Positions 41,034-53,425 of a stretch of DNA of 64,000 bases are shown in pieces. The notes under the pieces were generated by a model, which saw only the letters and a program-made list of their open reading frames with translations, was not told the origin of the DNA and made no database searches. Position 1 is the stretch's first letter, and each line of letters opens with the position of its first letter. The DNA is from Symbiodinium natans (Eukaryota; Sar; Dinophyceae; Suessiales; Symbiodiniaceae), in the NCBI GenBank assembly GCA_905221605.1, contig CAJNDS010000846.1, positions 231,001 through 295,000 of the forward strand. Reading direction: 5' to 3'. A program made the translations under genes and the position numbers.

Positions 41034-41357
41034 CAAAGTGCGAAGAACCGCATGCGTAGCAGATGGGCTGAGGCACCCATGTCCAGCAGCATGCGTTTGG
41101 CCAGGGCAGGGGGTTCTCCGGTGTCGGAGCAGGCGCCAATGGCAGTGGCAAAGCTTTTCGCCTCCTGGAGGGAACCGAAACCAACCCTAAACCCTAAACC
41201 CTAAACCCTGAACCCTAAACCCTAAACCCTACTGAACCCGCGGCTAAGCCCTACCCTGATATCCCGCGCCATGCCGGCACTGAAGCCCTGAGATCCTAAA
41301 TGCCCTCCCCGGGACAGAGTCGATCCGAAGTCTGCTACGCCCCCACTGAGGGCGTAG

Positions 41358-41462
41358 GTTGGGGTGTTCCCCCTTCTACTAACAGTCCTTAATAGGGATG
41401 TTTATAGTGGGTACTCTCATCCCTATGAAGAACTGTTAGTATAGGAGGGAACATCCCAGCGT
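41358..41462. mobile_element. TIR family 1 element, copy f, with 8-bp target duplication
   Basis: GGGCGTAG at 41350-41357 and 41463-41470 flank the element. TIRs read TTGGGGTGTTCCCCC and GGGAACATCCCA; the right end has a few extra bases. Confidence 0.82.
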
Positions 41463-41470
41463 GGGCGTAG

Positions 41471-42612
41471 TCATTGGTTCTCGCCAGGAATTGGGTTAGG
41501 CGGTTAAGAAGCCGTATGAAAACAGGGACCTGGCTCACGAATGCGACATCCTGAGCCTACAAGCCAAGCTGCATTTTGTACACGCCAATACAATAAGTCA
41601 GTACTGTACTAGGCTTTGGGGTTTGTGCTGGGAGGGTTCTGCAAATCGATGAATTTTCAAGCACCGAGTTAGTTGGTACTAACTACGGTTTCGGAGGGTT
41701 TAGGGTGAGGTTTTCATGGTTTTTCAGTTGAGTTTTAAAGTTTCAATGGGGCTTAGTTTTCGGTTGAGTTCAGTCTGAAAAGCTTCAGGCAGAGTTCACA
41801 GTCGAACCCTAAACCCCCACAGCCTGAAGCCTAAAGCCTAAAGCCTAAAGCCTAAACCCCAAACCCTCAACAAACCGGTCCTGCACAGCAGCCAGCTTAT
41901 CCTCCAGCAGTGGATGCAGCGCATAGTGCCTGAACACATCTGCAGAAGCCTAATCGGAAGTTCACAGGTGCGTTTAGGGTTTAGGGTTTGGGGTTTAGGG
42001 TTTATGCATCACAAGTAGGAGGTTAGGGTAGAGGGCTTAGGGTCTAGGGTTTACGGGGAAACTATAGTAGCGACTGGTCATGACCTTGATGTGGGGGGGG
42101 GGGGGGGGGTACTTGGGACTTAGAACTCGAACAACTAAGCCTGCAAAGACTATCCCTACCACCGAGAAGATGGCCTAGATGCTACTTACAGCAAGCTACC
42201 CATGACCCAGTAGGTAGGTGCATACCTCCCTTGGTCTGGTCCCAACGTGCGCCACCAAAAAAACCTGAGCTGTAAGAAGACCCTAACCCACCCAATGCCC
42301 ACCCACATGCTCCGAACCACAAACTTTCAAAAACATATTATGTAATATATATATATATATACATAGATATATGTGTATGCAGAGTATGAATGAAACGGAA
42401 GTTTTCTTGCCAAAATGTCTTTACCCGTGCGAGAAGAAGACCCTCCCATGCCAGAAGCTCCCCCACATCCATTACGCAGCGCCCACGCGCGCCTCAACCA
42501 GGAGAAATAGGCCTTCGCCTGCAGCTTCACGTTCAGGCTCTCCGGCGCAGAGTTGTCAGCCTCTGAGGGATTCTAGTGTTAAGCAGCTAAACATGCATAT
42601 AACCCCCGAATT
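41471..42612. other. Unassigned with small arrays
   Basis: Weak arrays at 41810-41875 and 41968-42055, G17 at 42093-42109, a TA repeat at 42340-42362, and short unassigned frames. Confidence 0.5.
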
Positions 42613-42912
42613 CACTAAGCGTTAGTGACTAATGTATTCAGCCCACCCGAAGCAATCCTTATCCCACGCCCACTTGACATGACAAAGGTGAGAAGGTTTG
42701 GGAAATTGGTCTGAACGTGCCATATAGTTGGGAATACTGAGCCTTTTCCGGCGCGGTACCGCTCTCGTTCCACACCTTGGGACTCTGGCTTGTAGGGTTT
42801 TGGCTGAACCCAAATAACTCCCCACATGAGGGGTACCCCGTTTCGGAATATTTGGGCCTTCTTCGAGGAAAAGCATCTACAGCAGGCGTCCGACCCCACT
42901 GCTTGGTTACGG

Positions 42913-43110
42913 CTAGTGCGGGGAAAAAGGTTTAGAGGCGATTTGGCACAACAACCGTGCCTCTAGGACGGCAGCAGGCGCGGCCACCAAGTTGCCAGCC
43001 ACCAGCGCGCCTTCAGACAGGGCACTGGCAACTCCAGCAATCCTCAAAGCATCGCTCGGAACGCAGGTTTGCGCCCCAGAACGCCACATCCCCCAAGCCC
43101 TAACCCTCAA
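42913..43110 (-). CDS. Candidate alanine-rich exon, product unknown
   Basis: Minus-strand frame with GAQTCVPSDALRIAGVASAL and further Ala/Val/Leu-rich sequence, lying between two repeat-rich flanks and upstream of the ORF at 43618-43848 only in coordinate order, not transcription order. GC-rich. No start codon evidence; likely an internal exon if real. Confidence 0.22.
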   Translation of the reverse strand: MRVRAWGMWRSGAQTCVPSDALRIAGVASALSEGALVAGNLVAAPAAVLEARLLCQIASKPFSPH

Positions 43111-43617
43111 CCCTAAACCCTAAACCCCAAGCCCCAAACCCCAGAAAAAAAAACGAAAACACCCACTTCTTTCGTCCAGCCGCCCAGCGCCCTCTCCTCG
43201 AAGGTCGACAACAGCAACGAAGCTGCGGCACCCTGGTGGGTTTAGGGTTTAGTTTTGAGGGTTTTATGGTTTAGGGTCAAGGATAGTCGGGAGGCGGATA
43301 TGTAGGGCACCCGGGTCCACCGTTGGAGGGAGCTCAAGGAAAATGGTTCCGCAAAACACCTCGAACCCAGGAAACAACATGGACACATCCGCCTGCTGGT
43401 TGATACCTCTGTTGCCACGAGATGCCGTAACCGGTGCTGGCCCTCGCTTGCTAACGCTAAACGCTAAATCCTAACTTGATGGGGCCCATCCCATCATGTC
43501 CGACCCGCTTGTGCCGACCTTGGAATAGACTTCACCGAAAAAGACAGAATGCCTTGATGTTCTGCAACCGCATCTACCCTTGTTCCTCGTAAGTCAACTA
43601 TAACACCCACAAAAACT

Positions 43618-43848
43618 TCATGCCCATTCGTCAGTTTCTTGTGGAACTGCATTTCCTTGCATACCAGTTGCTGCTTTGGAAACGTACTCGGTGATCAGGC
43701 TGAAGTCTTTGGCAGAGGCAGGCAGGCCAGCCATGATGATCGCTGAAACTCCTCTCATATCGGTCAACCCCGCCGGATTCACAGCTCCGTAGCCACTATC
43801 AACAAGTCCAACACCCCTTGTTGTATCGTGAATCTCCGAAGCAGACAT
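43618..43848 (-). CDS. Hypothetical 76-aa ORF, product unknown
   Basis: A true ATG at 43848 opens a frame (MSASEIHDTTRGVGLVDSG...) to a stop at 43618. Residue composition is balanced (small, acidic and hydrophobic residues mixed, no repeats), unlike the low-complexity frames in arrays nearby. It may be one exon of a larger minus-strand gene. No family is recognised. Confidence 0.3.
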   Translation of the reverse strand: MSASEIHDTTRGVGLVDSGYGAVNPAGLTDMRGVSAIIMAGLPASAKDFSLITEYVSKAATGMQGNAVPQETDEWA

Positions 43849-44267
43849 GTCTACTGCGAGTTGTCAAATCAGACCTTGCGTGGTGCAAAACAACGTGCCA
43901 CGCCGAAAGCTTTCTTTCACCAGGAAGGCTGGATAAGACTGGCTACGAATAGATGTCGAGCGAGCTATACAAAGCAAACATTCGCGTCTCAAAGCATAGC
44001 CCTGAGAAAGACCGACGCTGTTTACATCTGCTGTCATGTGCCACCACATTGGCAAGATTGTCAAGATTTATCCAGATGACGTTCCAATTGTGTAGATTGT
44101 GCTTTCATGCAGAACGGACATTGACGTCAGCCCCGCCGCGGAGAACTTCTAACTAGTTAAGTGCACTTCAGCCCCTCAGGGTTTACAGTGGACTTGTATG
44201 GAATCTCGAGCCCCGCGCGCACGCATGAAGACTTCCAAAGGCTTGAGGCCCTGAGGGCGGTTCCTCT

Positions 44268-44455
44268 CCCCCCCCCCCCCCCCACATTTGTTTGGGGACG
44301 CGTTTACTGAGGGTCTAAATTTGTTGGTGTTGGGGGGAAAGGGCGGGGCGGGGGGTGTGGGGGGGGGGGGGGGGAAGGGGAAGGGGGGGGGGGGGGGGAG
44401 GGGAAGGGGGGGGGGGGGGAAGGGGGAGGGGGGGGAAGGGAAAGGGGGGTTGATT
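44268..44455. repeat. C-tract then a long G/GGGA-rich block
   Basis: C16 at 44268-44283; G-runs broken by AA at 44336-44455. Strong quadruplex potential. Confidence 0.93.
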
Positions 44456-45364
44456 AAAAGCAGTGCGTTGGTACCCAGAAGCCCTAAACCATAAAGCGAC
44501 CATGGGGTATTGATCAGGGTTTTAAGGTGTTTGGACACGTGCGCTGTTGACACGGCTCGGTTTCCACACCTTCGGAGAATGCCGTGAGCAATCACGGTGG
44601 CCTAGGGTTTTGGGATTAAGGTAACCCAAACTCGAAACCCAAAACTCTACACCGAGGGGAAGGTAGGCTAAAGGTGGCGCCTGTGAAAAAGCAAAAGCTG
44701 CAAAAAACACAAAACAAACCTAGCAAACCCTAGTGTTTAGGGTTTAGGGCTAGGCGCTGGCGTTTAGGGGTTTAGAGGTCTAAAACAACCCTTACAAACC
44801 CAAACAATACCCTTAAGACTCCTTAAGACCCCTGAAATCCGAAACCTGAAGCCCGAAACCCTAAGCCGACAAAGAGAGAATCAAGGAATGAAGAGAATAT
44901 GGTTAAGGGTTTAGGATTTTCCTGCTAGATAAGGAAGCACCCCCAAGAAGTGTTTAACATCCAACTCTTGGCTATTTAAGCTCTGTTCTTGGGTTGATAA
45001 GGGCTGCTGTGATGTGCCCTATAACCCCCAATCCCCAAACCCTAAACCCTAACCCCTATGCCTAAAGTTATGTGCTTCGAGGGATGTGGCGGCGCTGATG
45101 TTGGCAGGTCCAGCCCGGTGCTCCTTCCGACGGCAGAGTGGCTGCAGATAGGCCTGGCTCAGCTTGTGATTGGGTTTTGGGTTTTGGGTTTAGGGTTTAG
45201 GGTTTAAGGTTAGGGTTTAGGGTTTGGGGTTTGGGGTTCGGGGTTGTAGGCTATAGGGCGAACGGGTTCGGACTAAGGGTTCAGAGCCAGAGAGACGCAG
45301 CTGTCCCTCCCCCCTCGCCCCACATTCCCACCAATTCCTCAGCGCACCCCTCCTTCCCCTAAAC

Positions 45365-45650
45365 CCTAAGTAAGTCCTAAACCTCAATCCATAGAAGAAC
45401 TGAACTAAACCACAAATACGTCCTGTACATGTATCTGTACCATGTGATTAGAACAGTAAGATTTGGGTGCAAACTAAATCACCGGCGCTAGACCCTAAGC
45501 CCTAAGCCCTAAGCCCTAAACCCGAAGCCCTAAGCCCGAAGCCCTAAACCTAAACCCTAAACCCTAAACCCAAAATCCTAAGCCCTAAGCCCTAAGCCCT
45601 AAACCCTAACCCTAAACCCTAGACCCTAAACCCTAAACCCTAACTCGGTA
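45365..45650 (-). repeat. CCCTAAG/CCCTAAA array
   Basis: CCCTAAG units occur in runs of three, between CCCTAAA units. Confidence 0.85.
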
Positions 45651-45759
45651 GAGGCCCCCGTGAGAGGCTGCCTGCAGTGAAGAGCACGCCCTTGGACGCC
45701 GCTCCGAAGCTCTGCGCCACCTTCTTCCGCACCTCTGGCGGCGAGATTTGTGGTTTGGG

Positions 45760-45885
45760 GTTAGGGCTTCTAGGGCTTCTAGGGCTTCTAGGGCTTCTAG
45801 GGCTTATAGGGCTTATAGGGCTTATAGGGCTTATGGGGCTTAGGGTTTAGGGTTTAGGGTTTGGGGTTTGGGGTAAGGACTTTGG
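45760..45885 (+). repeat. 9-mer array GGGCTTCTA then GGGCTTATA, then TTTAGGG
   Basis: Five GGGCTTCTA and four GGGCTTATA units in blocks. Confidence 0.87.
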
Positions 45886-46483
45886 ATTTGGGATTAGGTT
45901 ACCTGCAGCACCAGTGGATCGGCGCTGCAACCTGAATTAAAGGCATGTACAGGCCTCACCCCCCCCCCCCTCCACCAAAAAATGCTATACATTAAATATT
46001 ATACATCATGTATGACATATTAAATGTTATAGGGGAGTCTCAAGGGTTCTGGAGCTTTCGGGTCTGGCATCTTTATTCGCTAATGTTTCTGAACTAAACC
46101 CTTGGGTGTTGTGAGGCGACTTTCTGCCCAGCACTCGGGGGTCTCTTCAGGGTTTAGAGTTTAGAGTTTAGGGTTTAGGGGCCAGTTTAGGAAGTTTAGG
46201 GTTTAGGGTTTGGGGTTTAGCGGTCTGCCCCAGCGTGAAGGTCTGAGCCACAGATGAGTAATCTGAACCCCGAAGCCTTAACTCCAAACCCGACACCCTA
46301 AAACCCGAAGCCCCAAACCCTAAACCCTGAACCCTGAACCCTCAACCCTCAAACCACAACCCTAAACCCTAAAGCCTACCCGATCTACAAATCTCGCCTT
46401 CTTGCTCAGGGCCGAATGGGCTTCGTAGACCTCAGCGGTCTTCGGCTTCTCAGATTGAAGATGCTCAAGGAGGCCAAAGGATA

Positions 46484-46572
46484 AGGGCTTTATACTCACT
46501 TAGTAGGGGGATTATAATAGGGGGTACTATAATCCCTACTAAGGACTCTTAGTATAGGGGGGAACATCCCAA
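46484..46572. mobile_element. TIR family 1 element, copy g, left end degraded
   Basis: The right end is intact (AAGGACTCTTAGTATAGGGG then GGAACATCCCAA). The left end keeps only the TTATACT... part of the TIR. Confidence 0.65.
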
Positions 46573-47004
46573 GGTTTTCGGGTTAGGGTTCAGCAACCAA
46601 CTTCGTTCAGGCCCGCAACCCTAAACTCTAGACCCTAGACCCTGACTAAACCCAAGGCAGCAGAATCTAGCAATCCAAAGGCGATTCATCCAAAGTCAGG
46701 AAGCCCCAATTCCCGATCTCCTTGGCTGAAAAAGTCCTGGTAGCCCAGCAACCATACTATAGTGAGGATGCTCTTTTGGGTGTTGGTTACTTTGAGAAGG
46801 GAACCTAGAACCCAAAAGAGGGCTAGAAAGCTGGAAAAGATGCCTAACGTTCGCGGCAGTTCTGAGATCCCAGGACGCGAGCTCCGAGCCCGACCTCTAA
46901 CGGCACCTAACGCCAAGAACCAAGGAGGTCCTTTAACATCGGGAAAAGAGTGATTATACAAAAGAAGGGACACACACACACAAATCAACGAGAGCAATGC
47001 ACAA

Positions 47005-47036
47005 CATTTTGGGGATCCCCTATTTTCGTAAACGCC
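47005..47036. mobile_element. TIR family 3 solo end
   Basis: GGGGATCCCCTATTTTCGTA then AACGCC, a single family 3 terminus in reverse orientation, next to a CCCTAAA array. Confidence 0.45.
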
Positions 47037-47103
47037 TAAAGCCTGAGCCCTAAACCCTAAACCCTAAACCCTAAACCCGCCCGCCACCCCACTCTCTTGT
47101 CTT

Positions 47104-47301
47104 TGGCCCTGGCCCTGGCCCTGGCCCTGGCCCTGGCCCTGGCCCTGGCCCTGGCCCTGGCCCTGGCCCTGGCCCTGGCCCTGGCCCTGGCCCTGGCCCT
47201 GGCCCTGGCCCTGGCCCTGGCCTGGCCCTGGCCCTGGCCCTGGCCCTGGCCCTGGCCAGGGCCCCCTGCCCTGGCCCTGGCCCTGGCCCTGGCCCTGGCC
47301 T
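47104..47301. repeat. Hexamer satellite, CCCTGG
   Basis: About 30 units with a small inverted break (CCAGGGCCCCCTGG) near 47257. Frames through it give Ala-Leu, Trp-Pro or Gly-Gln repeats. Confidence 0.96.
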
Positions 47302-48195
47302 GTTCGAGTCATCTTACCCCCTTGCGCCAAGCCAAGCTGTCCGCGCGCCGGTGCTCTGGTCCTGGTCCTGGCCTCCGCGCACCAATTTGTGTCTTGTTTC
47401 GGCGCTCTCCCTCTCTGGCTTTAGCACCCCCTTCACGCCAAGCCAAGCTATCCGCCACACCAGCCCTGTTTCCGTGGCGCTCTGCCCAACCCAAGCTGTT
47501 CACTGTGTGTTCTTCCTGGCTGGAGCCCCTTCGCGCCAACCAAGCCTCGCTGCCTTTCTCTGTTCCTGGCCCGTCCCTTGGGTTTTCACGGACCCTGCCT
47601 TGTTTCCGTCGCTTGTGACCTGACCTGGCCCGGCACCCCACCTTACCCCCTTCACGTCAAGCTAGGGGCCAAACCTTGGCCCTGGCCCTGGCCCTGGCCC
47701 TGGCCCTGGCCCTGGCCCTGGCCCTGGCCCTGGCCCTGGCCCTGGCCCTGGTGGCCCTGACTAGTTTTGCGCCCTGGCCCTGGCTCTGCCCTGTCCTCTC
47801 TGGCCTGTTCGAGTCATATTACCCCCTTGCGCCAAGCCAAGCTGTCCGCACACCAGTTTGTGTCCTGTTTCGGGGCGCTTTTCCTGGCTTTCGCCCCTTC
47901 GCACCAACCCAATCTGTCCTGCCTCGCTTCCGTTTGCTGCAAATTTGTGCCTGGTCCTGACCCTGACCCGGCACCCCACCTTACCCCCTTCGCGCCAAGC
48001 CGAGCTATCCGCCACACCAGCCCTGTTTCCGTGGCCCTCTGCCCGACCCAAGCAGTTCACTGTGTGTTCTTCCTGGCTGGAGCCCCTTCGCGCCAACCAA
48101 GCCTCGCTGCCTTTGTCTGTTCCTAGCCCATCCCTTCATAGCCCCTTCGCGCCAACCCAAGCTGTCTTCACGGACCCTGCCTCGTTTCCGCACGC
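47301..48195. repeat. Duplicated segment with a dispersed motif of about 25 bp
   Basis: Copies at 47301-47612 and 47809-48195 share TGTTCGAGTCAT, CACCAGCCCTGTTTCCGTGG and CTGGCTGGAGCCCCTTCGCG. The motif CCCCTTCGCGCCAAGCCAAG occurs about nine times (47321 to 48160). A second hexamer block lies between them. Confidence 0.85.
47676..47758. repeat. Hexamer satellite, CCCTGG, second block
   Basis: About 13 exact units, same phase as the first block. Confidence 0.96.
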
Positions 48196-48356
48196 ACCTT
48201 GTGGAAATCCCCAAAAAGGGCGTGAGTGCTGACTCATGTGATGCTTTGTAAAAAAATAAAAGGTCTTAACTCCTTGAGAGTTGTAAGTGGGCGGTCTTGG
48301 GGTGGGTAGGTCTGCATACTACCGCGCGCTCCCAAAGCGCGCTCCCGTTTGGCACG

Positions 48357-48415
48357 CCCTAAACCCTAAACCCTAAACCCTAAACCCTAAACCCTAAACC
48401 CTAAACCCCACGCCT
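48357..48415 (-). repeat. Telomere-like array, CCCTAAA, perfect
   Basis: Eight exact units. Confidence 0.92.
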
Positions 48416-48550
48416 GAACCCGAGCACAGCCGCGGCCCCTGCCTCGTAGGATGAGCTGCCTTGGCGCGCCATCTCCGCGTAGAGCTTGGCGACGTCGCCT
48501 CGCAGAGATCTTCGACTCCGGACGCTGCGCGCTTGGGGGGCGCGTTGCTT

Positions 48551-48659
48551 TGGGGGGCTTACGAAAACAAGGGGCCCCCTAATATAGAGCCCCAAAATAG
48601 TTAGATTCCATAGAAGAAGGACCCCAACAAGGTACCCCGAATTTCGGAAACTCCCCATC
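48551..48659. mobile_element. TIR family 3 element
   Basis: CTTACGAAAACAAGGGGCCC, TAGTTAGATTCC and GACCCCAACAAGGTACCCC, ending TTTCGGAAACTCCCC. Confidence 0.68.
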
Positions 48660-49490
48660 TGTACCTTGTAGGAAGGCCTTCCGTAGCCCCGACAACCAAT
48701 GGGTAGGTGGAGGGCGTTGCAGCTTAGAAGTCATTTCGCCAGGGCCTATAGGGGCTCGCATAGTAAAAGTACGTTTCGAGCTCGAGGGTCTTAGGGTTTT
48801 GGGGGGCGTGGGTTGGGGGTAAAAAGAATTAACTTGAAAGCAGAACCCTTGTCGAATCCCAAGTAGGGTCACACGGGGCCCCAAACACCTCCTACCCCTC
48901 CCCCCCCTCCAACCCCAAAAGAAAAACAAACGAATACTGATACTATTCGCCTCGGCTTCCTGCCGAGAAGCGTCTGGAACAAGCAGACCCGGATCGGGCC
49001 TCCTTCCCCCTAACCCAACCCTTCCCCCATGCCAAATTTTCTGACGCCACCCGCCCCCCCCCCCTGCCCTGTGGGACCCCCCCCAATCGCTTGGAGGAGC
49101 TGCAAACCGATGCCGTGGAGGGTCCCGCCTGTCGGTGGCTCCTACAGGGGGAGTGCCTCAAAACCCGACCCCCACCCCCCCCCCCACCCCCCCTTTGCCC
49201 CCTCTGCCCTTCCTCTTTGCGAAACCCTCTTTCCTCCTTTCCTGCCCTGGGGCCGGCCCGGCTGCCGAGGCGGCGCGCGCAAGCGTTTACAATTATCCTG
49301 CCAACCCTATGCTGTCCAAGAGTGTGTTTGAAGCGCCCCGTCCCCATCCTATTTGAAAGCTTTCTCGGCGTTTTATCAGGTCAGAAACACCATATACAGT
49401 TATAGACTTTTACATGGGAACTAGACACCCGACATAAATCTACCCCCCATCTATTTCCCTAAGTCAGCACTCTGCATGAACCTCCAAGTA
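48660..49490. other. Unassigned with C-rich tracts
   Basis: C-runs at about 49055-49085 and 49170-49195 create Pro- and Gly-rich frames; coding status is not supported. Confidence 0.5.
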
Positions 49491-50601
49491 GACCCTAAAC
49501 TCTAAATACACCCTGAACTCTAAACCCTAAACTAAACCCCAAGCTCTTCCCCATGTTGGAAAAAGCCGCCGTTGATGAAGATCACGACCACCTCCGGGCA
49601 TGCTGTATGCTCTGATTTCATGGGGTGCACATGGAGGGTTTCAGGGCTTCAGGGTACATGACTAGGGCTTTGGTTGTCTTGTGTCTCTGTGTGTTTGTTG
49701 CTTTGTGACTGCTTACTTGGGGTCCGTGACAAGATTTGCGGCTCTGAAGGACTTCGAAGTTTAAAAGGGTTTAGTTTGGGGTACTTAGATTTCGGGCGCT
49801 TCAGACATCCCCGGACTCTGCCGAGGGTTCAAGCTTGTTCAAGGCCAGCGCTTAGGGATGTGTGTATCGCTTCGGCTGTGCAGCATTCGGCTATCACCCT
49901 AGTCCCTAAACCCTACGCCGGCGTACGTTGTGTTGCTAGACAAGAAGAGCCCTGAACTCTAGACCCTAAACCCGAAACGAAGGGTACCTGGGATCTCCAG
50001 CAAACCTCCAGTCAGTCCCGAAACCCTAAACCCTACAACCGACAAACCCCATAAACACCATAAGCCCTAAACTGCTAAACCCTGTAGATCCTAAACACCC
50101 TCAACTGCTAAAGCCGAGTCTGAAGCGCTCAGGTGGGCTTCGTTTTGGTTTTAAGGGTTTAGGGTTGAGGGGGTTTGGGGTTCCGAGGTTAAGTTAAGGT
50201 TTGGGAGCTTGGGGTTTAGGGTCCAGGGTTCAGAGTCTAGGGTTTAGGGTTCGGCTAATCTAAAGCAGCCCCACCCTGCATGCCGCCCAAGACCTGCCTT
50301 CGCGTGCTGAGCGGCTTGGGCGCCAATCAATCCCAAGAGCCCTCGGGCGAGCTGCTCCGTTTCGAAGACCCTCGGCTGTGGCGGTTGCTTGGTGGTTTCA
50401 TGGTACTAGTGAACCCGATTGAAACGAGCAGTTTGCGGTTTAGGGAGTATTGCTGAATTAAGGCTTGGGAGAGTTTATGGAAGGTGAAAGCACGATCCAC
50501 TATTGATCAGCAGCCTCGAGTGATGCCGCTCCTTGAAGGATGCTGTAGCACGACTCACGTGTGAGACCTGAAGCACTATACTGCTTCGCAGGCTAAGGAA
50601 C

Positions 50602-50880
50602 TTGAACGAAGCTAGCATAACTGGGAAAAAGCCCATTCTCGATGCCCACGCGAATCAAGCCCGAGACTCAATCAAGCAGCTTCTACTACGCCGCCATCGG
50701 ATCTATGTTTTTATTTGGCGTCACGAGGCAAAGAGGTACCAGCCTGAAATTCCCCAACAGCGACCTCGCCAAAATATCTTCGCTGCCGGGCAGCTGATAA
50801 GAAATCGTGACTGCTGGCGCCTCCTCAGTGTGGATGATGTGGACGGCTGGGTCCTCCATGTCCTGGAAATTCAGGGCTTA
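50602..50880 (+). CDS. Open frame of about 93 codons, product unknown
   Basis: The frame includes KKPILDAHANQARDSIKQLL and later WRLLSVDDVDGWVLHVLEIQ. It has no ATG at its start (opens at TTG). The sequence is free of arrays until the TTTAGGG-like remnant at 50870. Protein-like composition, no recognised family. Confidence 0.2.
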
Positions 50881-50899
50881 GGGTTTTGAGGTTTTGGGC

Positions 50900-52460
50900 T
50901 TGGAGGTACAGGCTCTGAAGTTGCATATGCAGCTTATGTTCAGGTGTAGGGTGTCGGAGCTGTTTTGCTGTCAAGGTACAGCCAGCGAAAGTTCATTTTA
51001 GATGTGTGTGTGTGTGTGTATGTGGACACTCACTTAAACACACGTGCGCCAGCACCAACTGGTGCGGACACTGCAAGAAACATAATTGGGCTCCAAGCCT
51101 AGCGAGACTTGAATAATGAGCTAAGCGCCCACCCTATGGACCCCCTGCGCTGGCACATCAGTAGCAGCAAATGCCGTGATCGGCAAAGGGCAAAGACATG
51201 AACATTCCGGCAATAGCTGCAAGAAGCATTGACATCAGTGTGACTGAGCAGAGAAAGCCGTGCCTACACAGCACAACACAACTGCGACACAGATTAAGTG
51301 GATTATTATGTTTTTTTTTTTGGGGGGGGGGTCCGCCCTGCAACACAAGCCAGAAACACCCATCAACCAATGAGAGCATCGACAATCAAAGCGAATGCTC
51401 CTACCCAGACATCATGAGGCCCGGCCCCGCAATCCATCAAAACATGAAACTTAGCAAACAGATCGCAGAAACACATCCATTGCACCAACCAACCTGGCAA
51501 ACCAAGCCACATGATCAACAGCCCAGCACAGAATGGGTATACGCCCGGAGCCGACAGGTCCGCGAGCAGACGGCGCATCAGGACCACGACACATTTAAAG
51601 TCCGACCATAGCAGAGCGCGCTCCCAATTCCCACCCCACCCCGCCCCCGCCCCCACCCCGGTGCCCCCCCCCCCTTCAAACCCCACCCACTCCTTTACCA
51701 CTCCCACATTTGGGGCTTCTTGTTTTGCAGCGTGAATCCGTTTTACCACTCCCACATTTATGAGCCTGCGTGTTGCAACAGGCTTACACCCGCAATCTCC
51801 ACTTTGGGTTGAGGCGAGGGACGAGCATCCAAACTAACGGGGGTTACATCTCTAGGTAGAAACTTCACTGGGGAACCCTAAACCCCCCCCTAAGACCAAT
51901 CCCTAAAGGCCCCCCTAACTCCCCGCAGCCAAGAAGCGGCCACACCATACCTGCGTTTAGGGTTTAGGTTTTAGGGTTTAGGGTTTCGGGCTTGGCGTCA
52001 GCTGTGTGCAGCTGCGAGAAGGAATGTTTCACGAAAGGTCACGGAGTGGGGTAGGGCTTAAGGATTCAGGGTGTAGGGTCTACATGGTATTGAGAATTGT
52101 TGGAACAGTCTAAGCCATACCTAGAAACGCGGAGTTAGTGGGAGACCCTTTACCCTAAAACACTCAACGCATTCAGAGTTCAGGGGGTCTCCTAGCTGAG
52201 CCCTCTATTAAAACCAGAACAAAGGCCAAGAACTTTAAATCGATGGACCCCAGAATCCTGGGCCCTGAGCCCCAAACCCGAAACCTAGACCCGAAAATCA
52301 AACCCAAACCCATAAAGGTATGAAGGGCCATGACACCAAACATTGTAGTTTAATTCCGTCCCCTTCCAATGACATCCCCTCATTCAGGGATCCATTCGTC
52401 CAGGCCCAGGTACACCTGTCAGCAATCCTATTTGTGATCAGGGTCCTACAGAAAGTACTT
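50900..52460. other. Mostly array-free unassigned sequence
   Basis: Several 70-137-codon frames on both strands around 51158-51755, partly crossing T/G and C-tracts. TTACCACTCCCACATTT is directly repeated at about 51694 and 51740. A G14 tract lies just downstream at 52464-52477. Confidence 0.45.
51311..51331 (+). repeat. T11 running into G10
   Basis: Direct T-to-G tract junction. Confidence 0.95.
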
Positions 52461-53086
52461 GGAGGGGGGGGGGGGGGCGCATCCCCGAATTATGCACGCA
52501 GAGTAACAAAGTTGCTACCCTCACCCTCAACCTTATCAACCCTAAACCCTCACCAGTTCTGGAGTTCCATTGGCCTGGCTGTTAAGCGGAGGCGATTGCT
52601 GGAAGCTCAGTGTGTACAGGGTCAGGATTGAGCTGCACAGAATTTGGGGTGTAGGGGTTAGGTTGTAGCCTCAACCCTGAACCCTAAATCCTAAACCCTA
52701 CACCCTAAATCCTAGACCGCAACGAAACCCCCCGACGCGGTTGGCGAGGCCTCTGGGCATTCTGCTCCGTCAGCGGGGGCGGTCGGCCTTCCTGCTGGAC
52801 GTAAGGGGAGTGGAGTCAGGCTTGAGGGTTTAGGGCTTCGGGCTTAGGGCTTCGTTTAGGGGGGGTATAGGGGCTCAGGCTGCAGTGTGCACGGTTTAGG
52901 GTTCAGGGGTTTACCCCAAACCCGAAACCCCAAACGCGTCTCCTGAAACCCAAAGTACCTCTAAATCCCTACATTGAGGCATGCTCCTTAACACTCTCCC
53001 GGTAAGGGCGCAGTGATTTCGAAGTACATTCTTGAAACCCAGGGCTTTTGCTGACCTGGGCCCTAGCATGACATTGAGGGTCTCAG

Positions 53087-53425
53087 ATTAGGGTTTAGGG
53101 TTTAGGGTTTAGGGATTAGGGATTAGGGTTTAGGGTTTAGGGTTTTAGGGTTAGGGAAGCCAGAAGGGTACCCTAATTACATGGGGGGGACCCCCTTTAC
53201 GGTTTGGACTTTCTCCTAGAACCCCCCTAAGACTATGAGGTCCCAAGTCATTGACTGCATGCCTGAAACCTGCACTTCTCGGCCTTTGAACCTTAACAGC
53301 CCCTAAACCCTAAACCCTAAACCCCAAACCCTAAACCCTAAACCCCACACCCTAAACCCTAAACCCTAAACCCGAAACCCTAAACCCTAAACCCTAACCC
53401 TAAATCCCAACCCCTAAACCCTAAA
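53087..53425. repeat. TTTAGGG array, spacer, CCCTAAA array
   Basis: G-rich at 53087-53155, unique spacer, C-rich 53300-53425 with CCCCACA and CCCGAAA variants; more CCCTAAA at 53571-53610. Confidence 0.86.

Noticed and set aside
44176-44595. Proline-rich 139-codon minus frame
   Set aside because: It arises from the G/C-tract block at 44268-44455.
47097-47618. 173-codon Ala-Leu repeat frame and Gly-Gln frame on the other strand
   Set aside because: Hexamer satellite translation; it leads into duplicated non-unique sequence with frames open on both strands.
48943-49405. Overlapping 134-codon minus and 104-codon plus frames
   Set aside because: Gly- and Pro-rich sections come from C-tracts; no recognisable domain.
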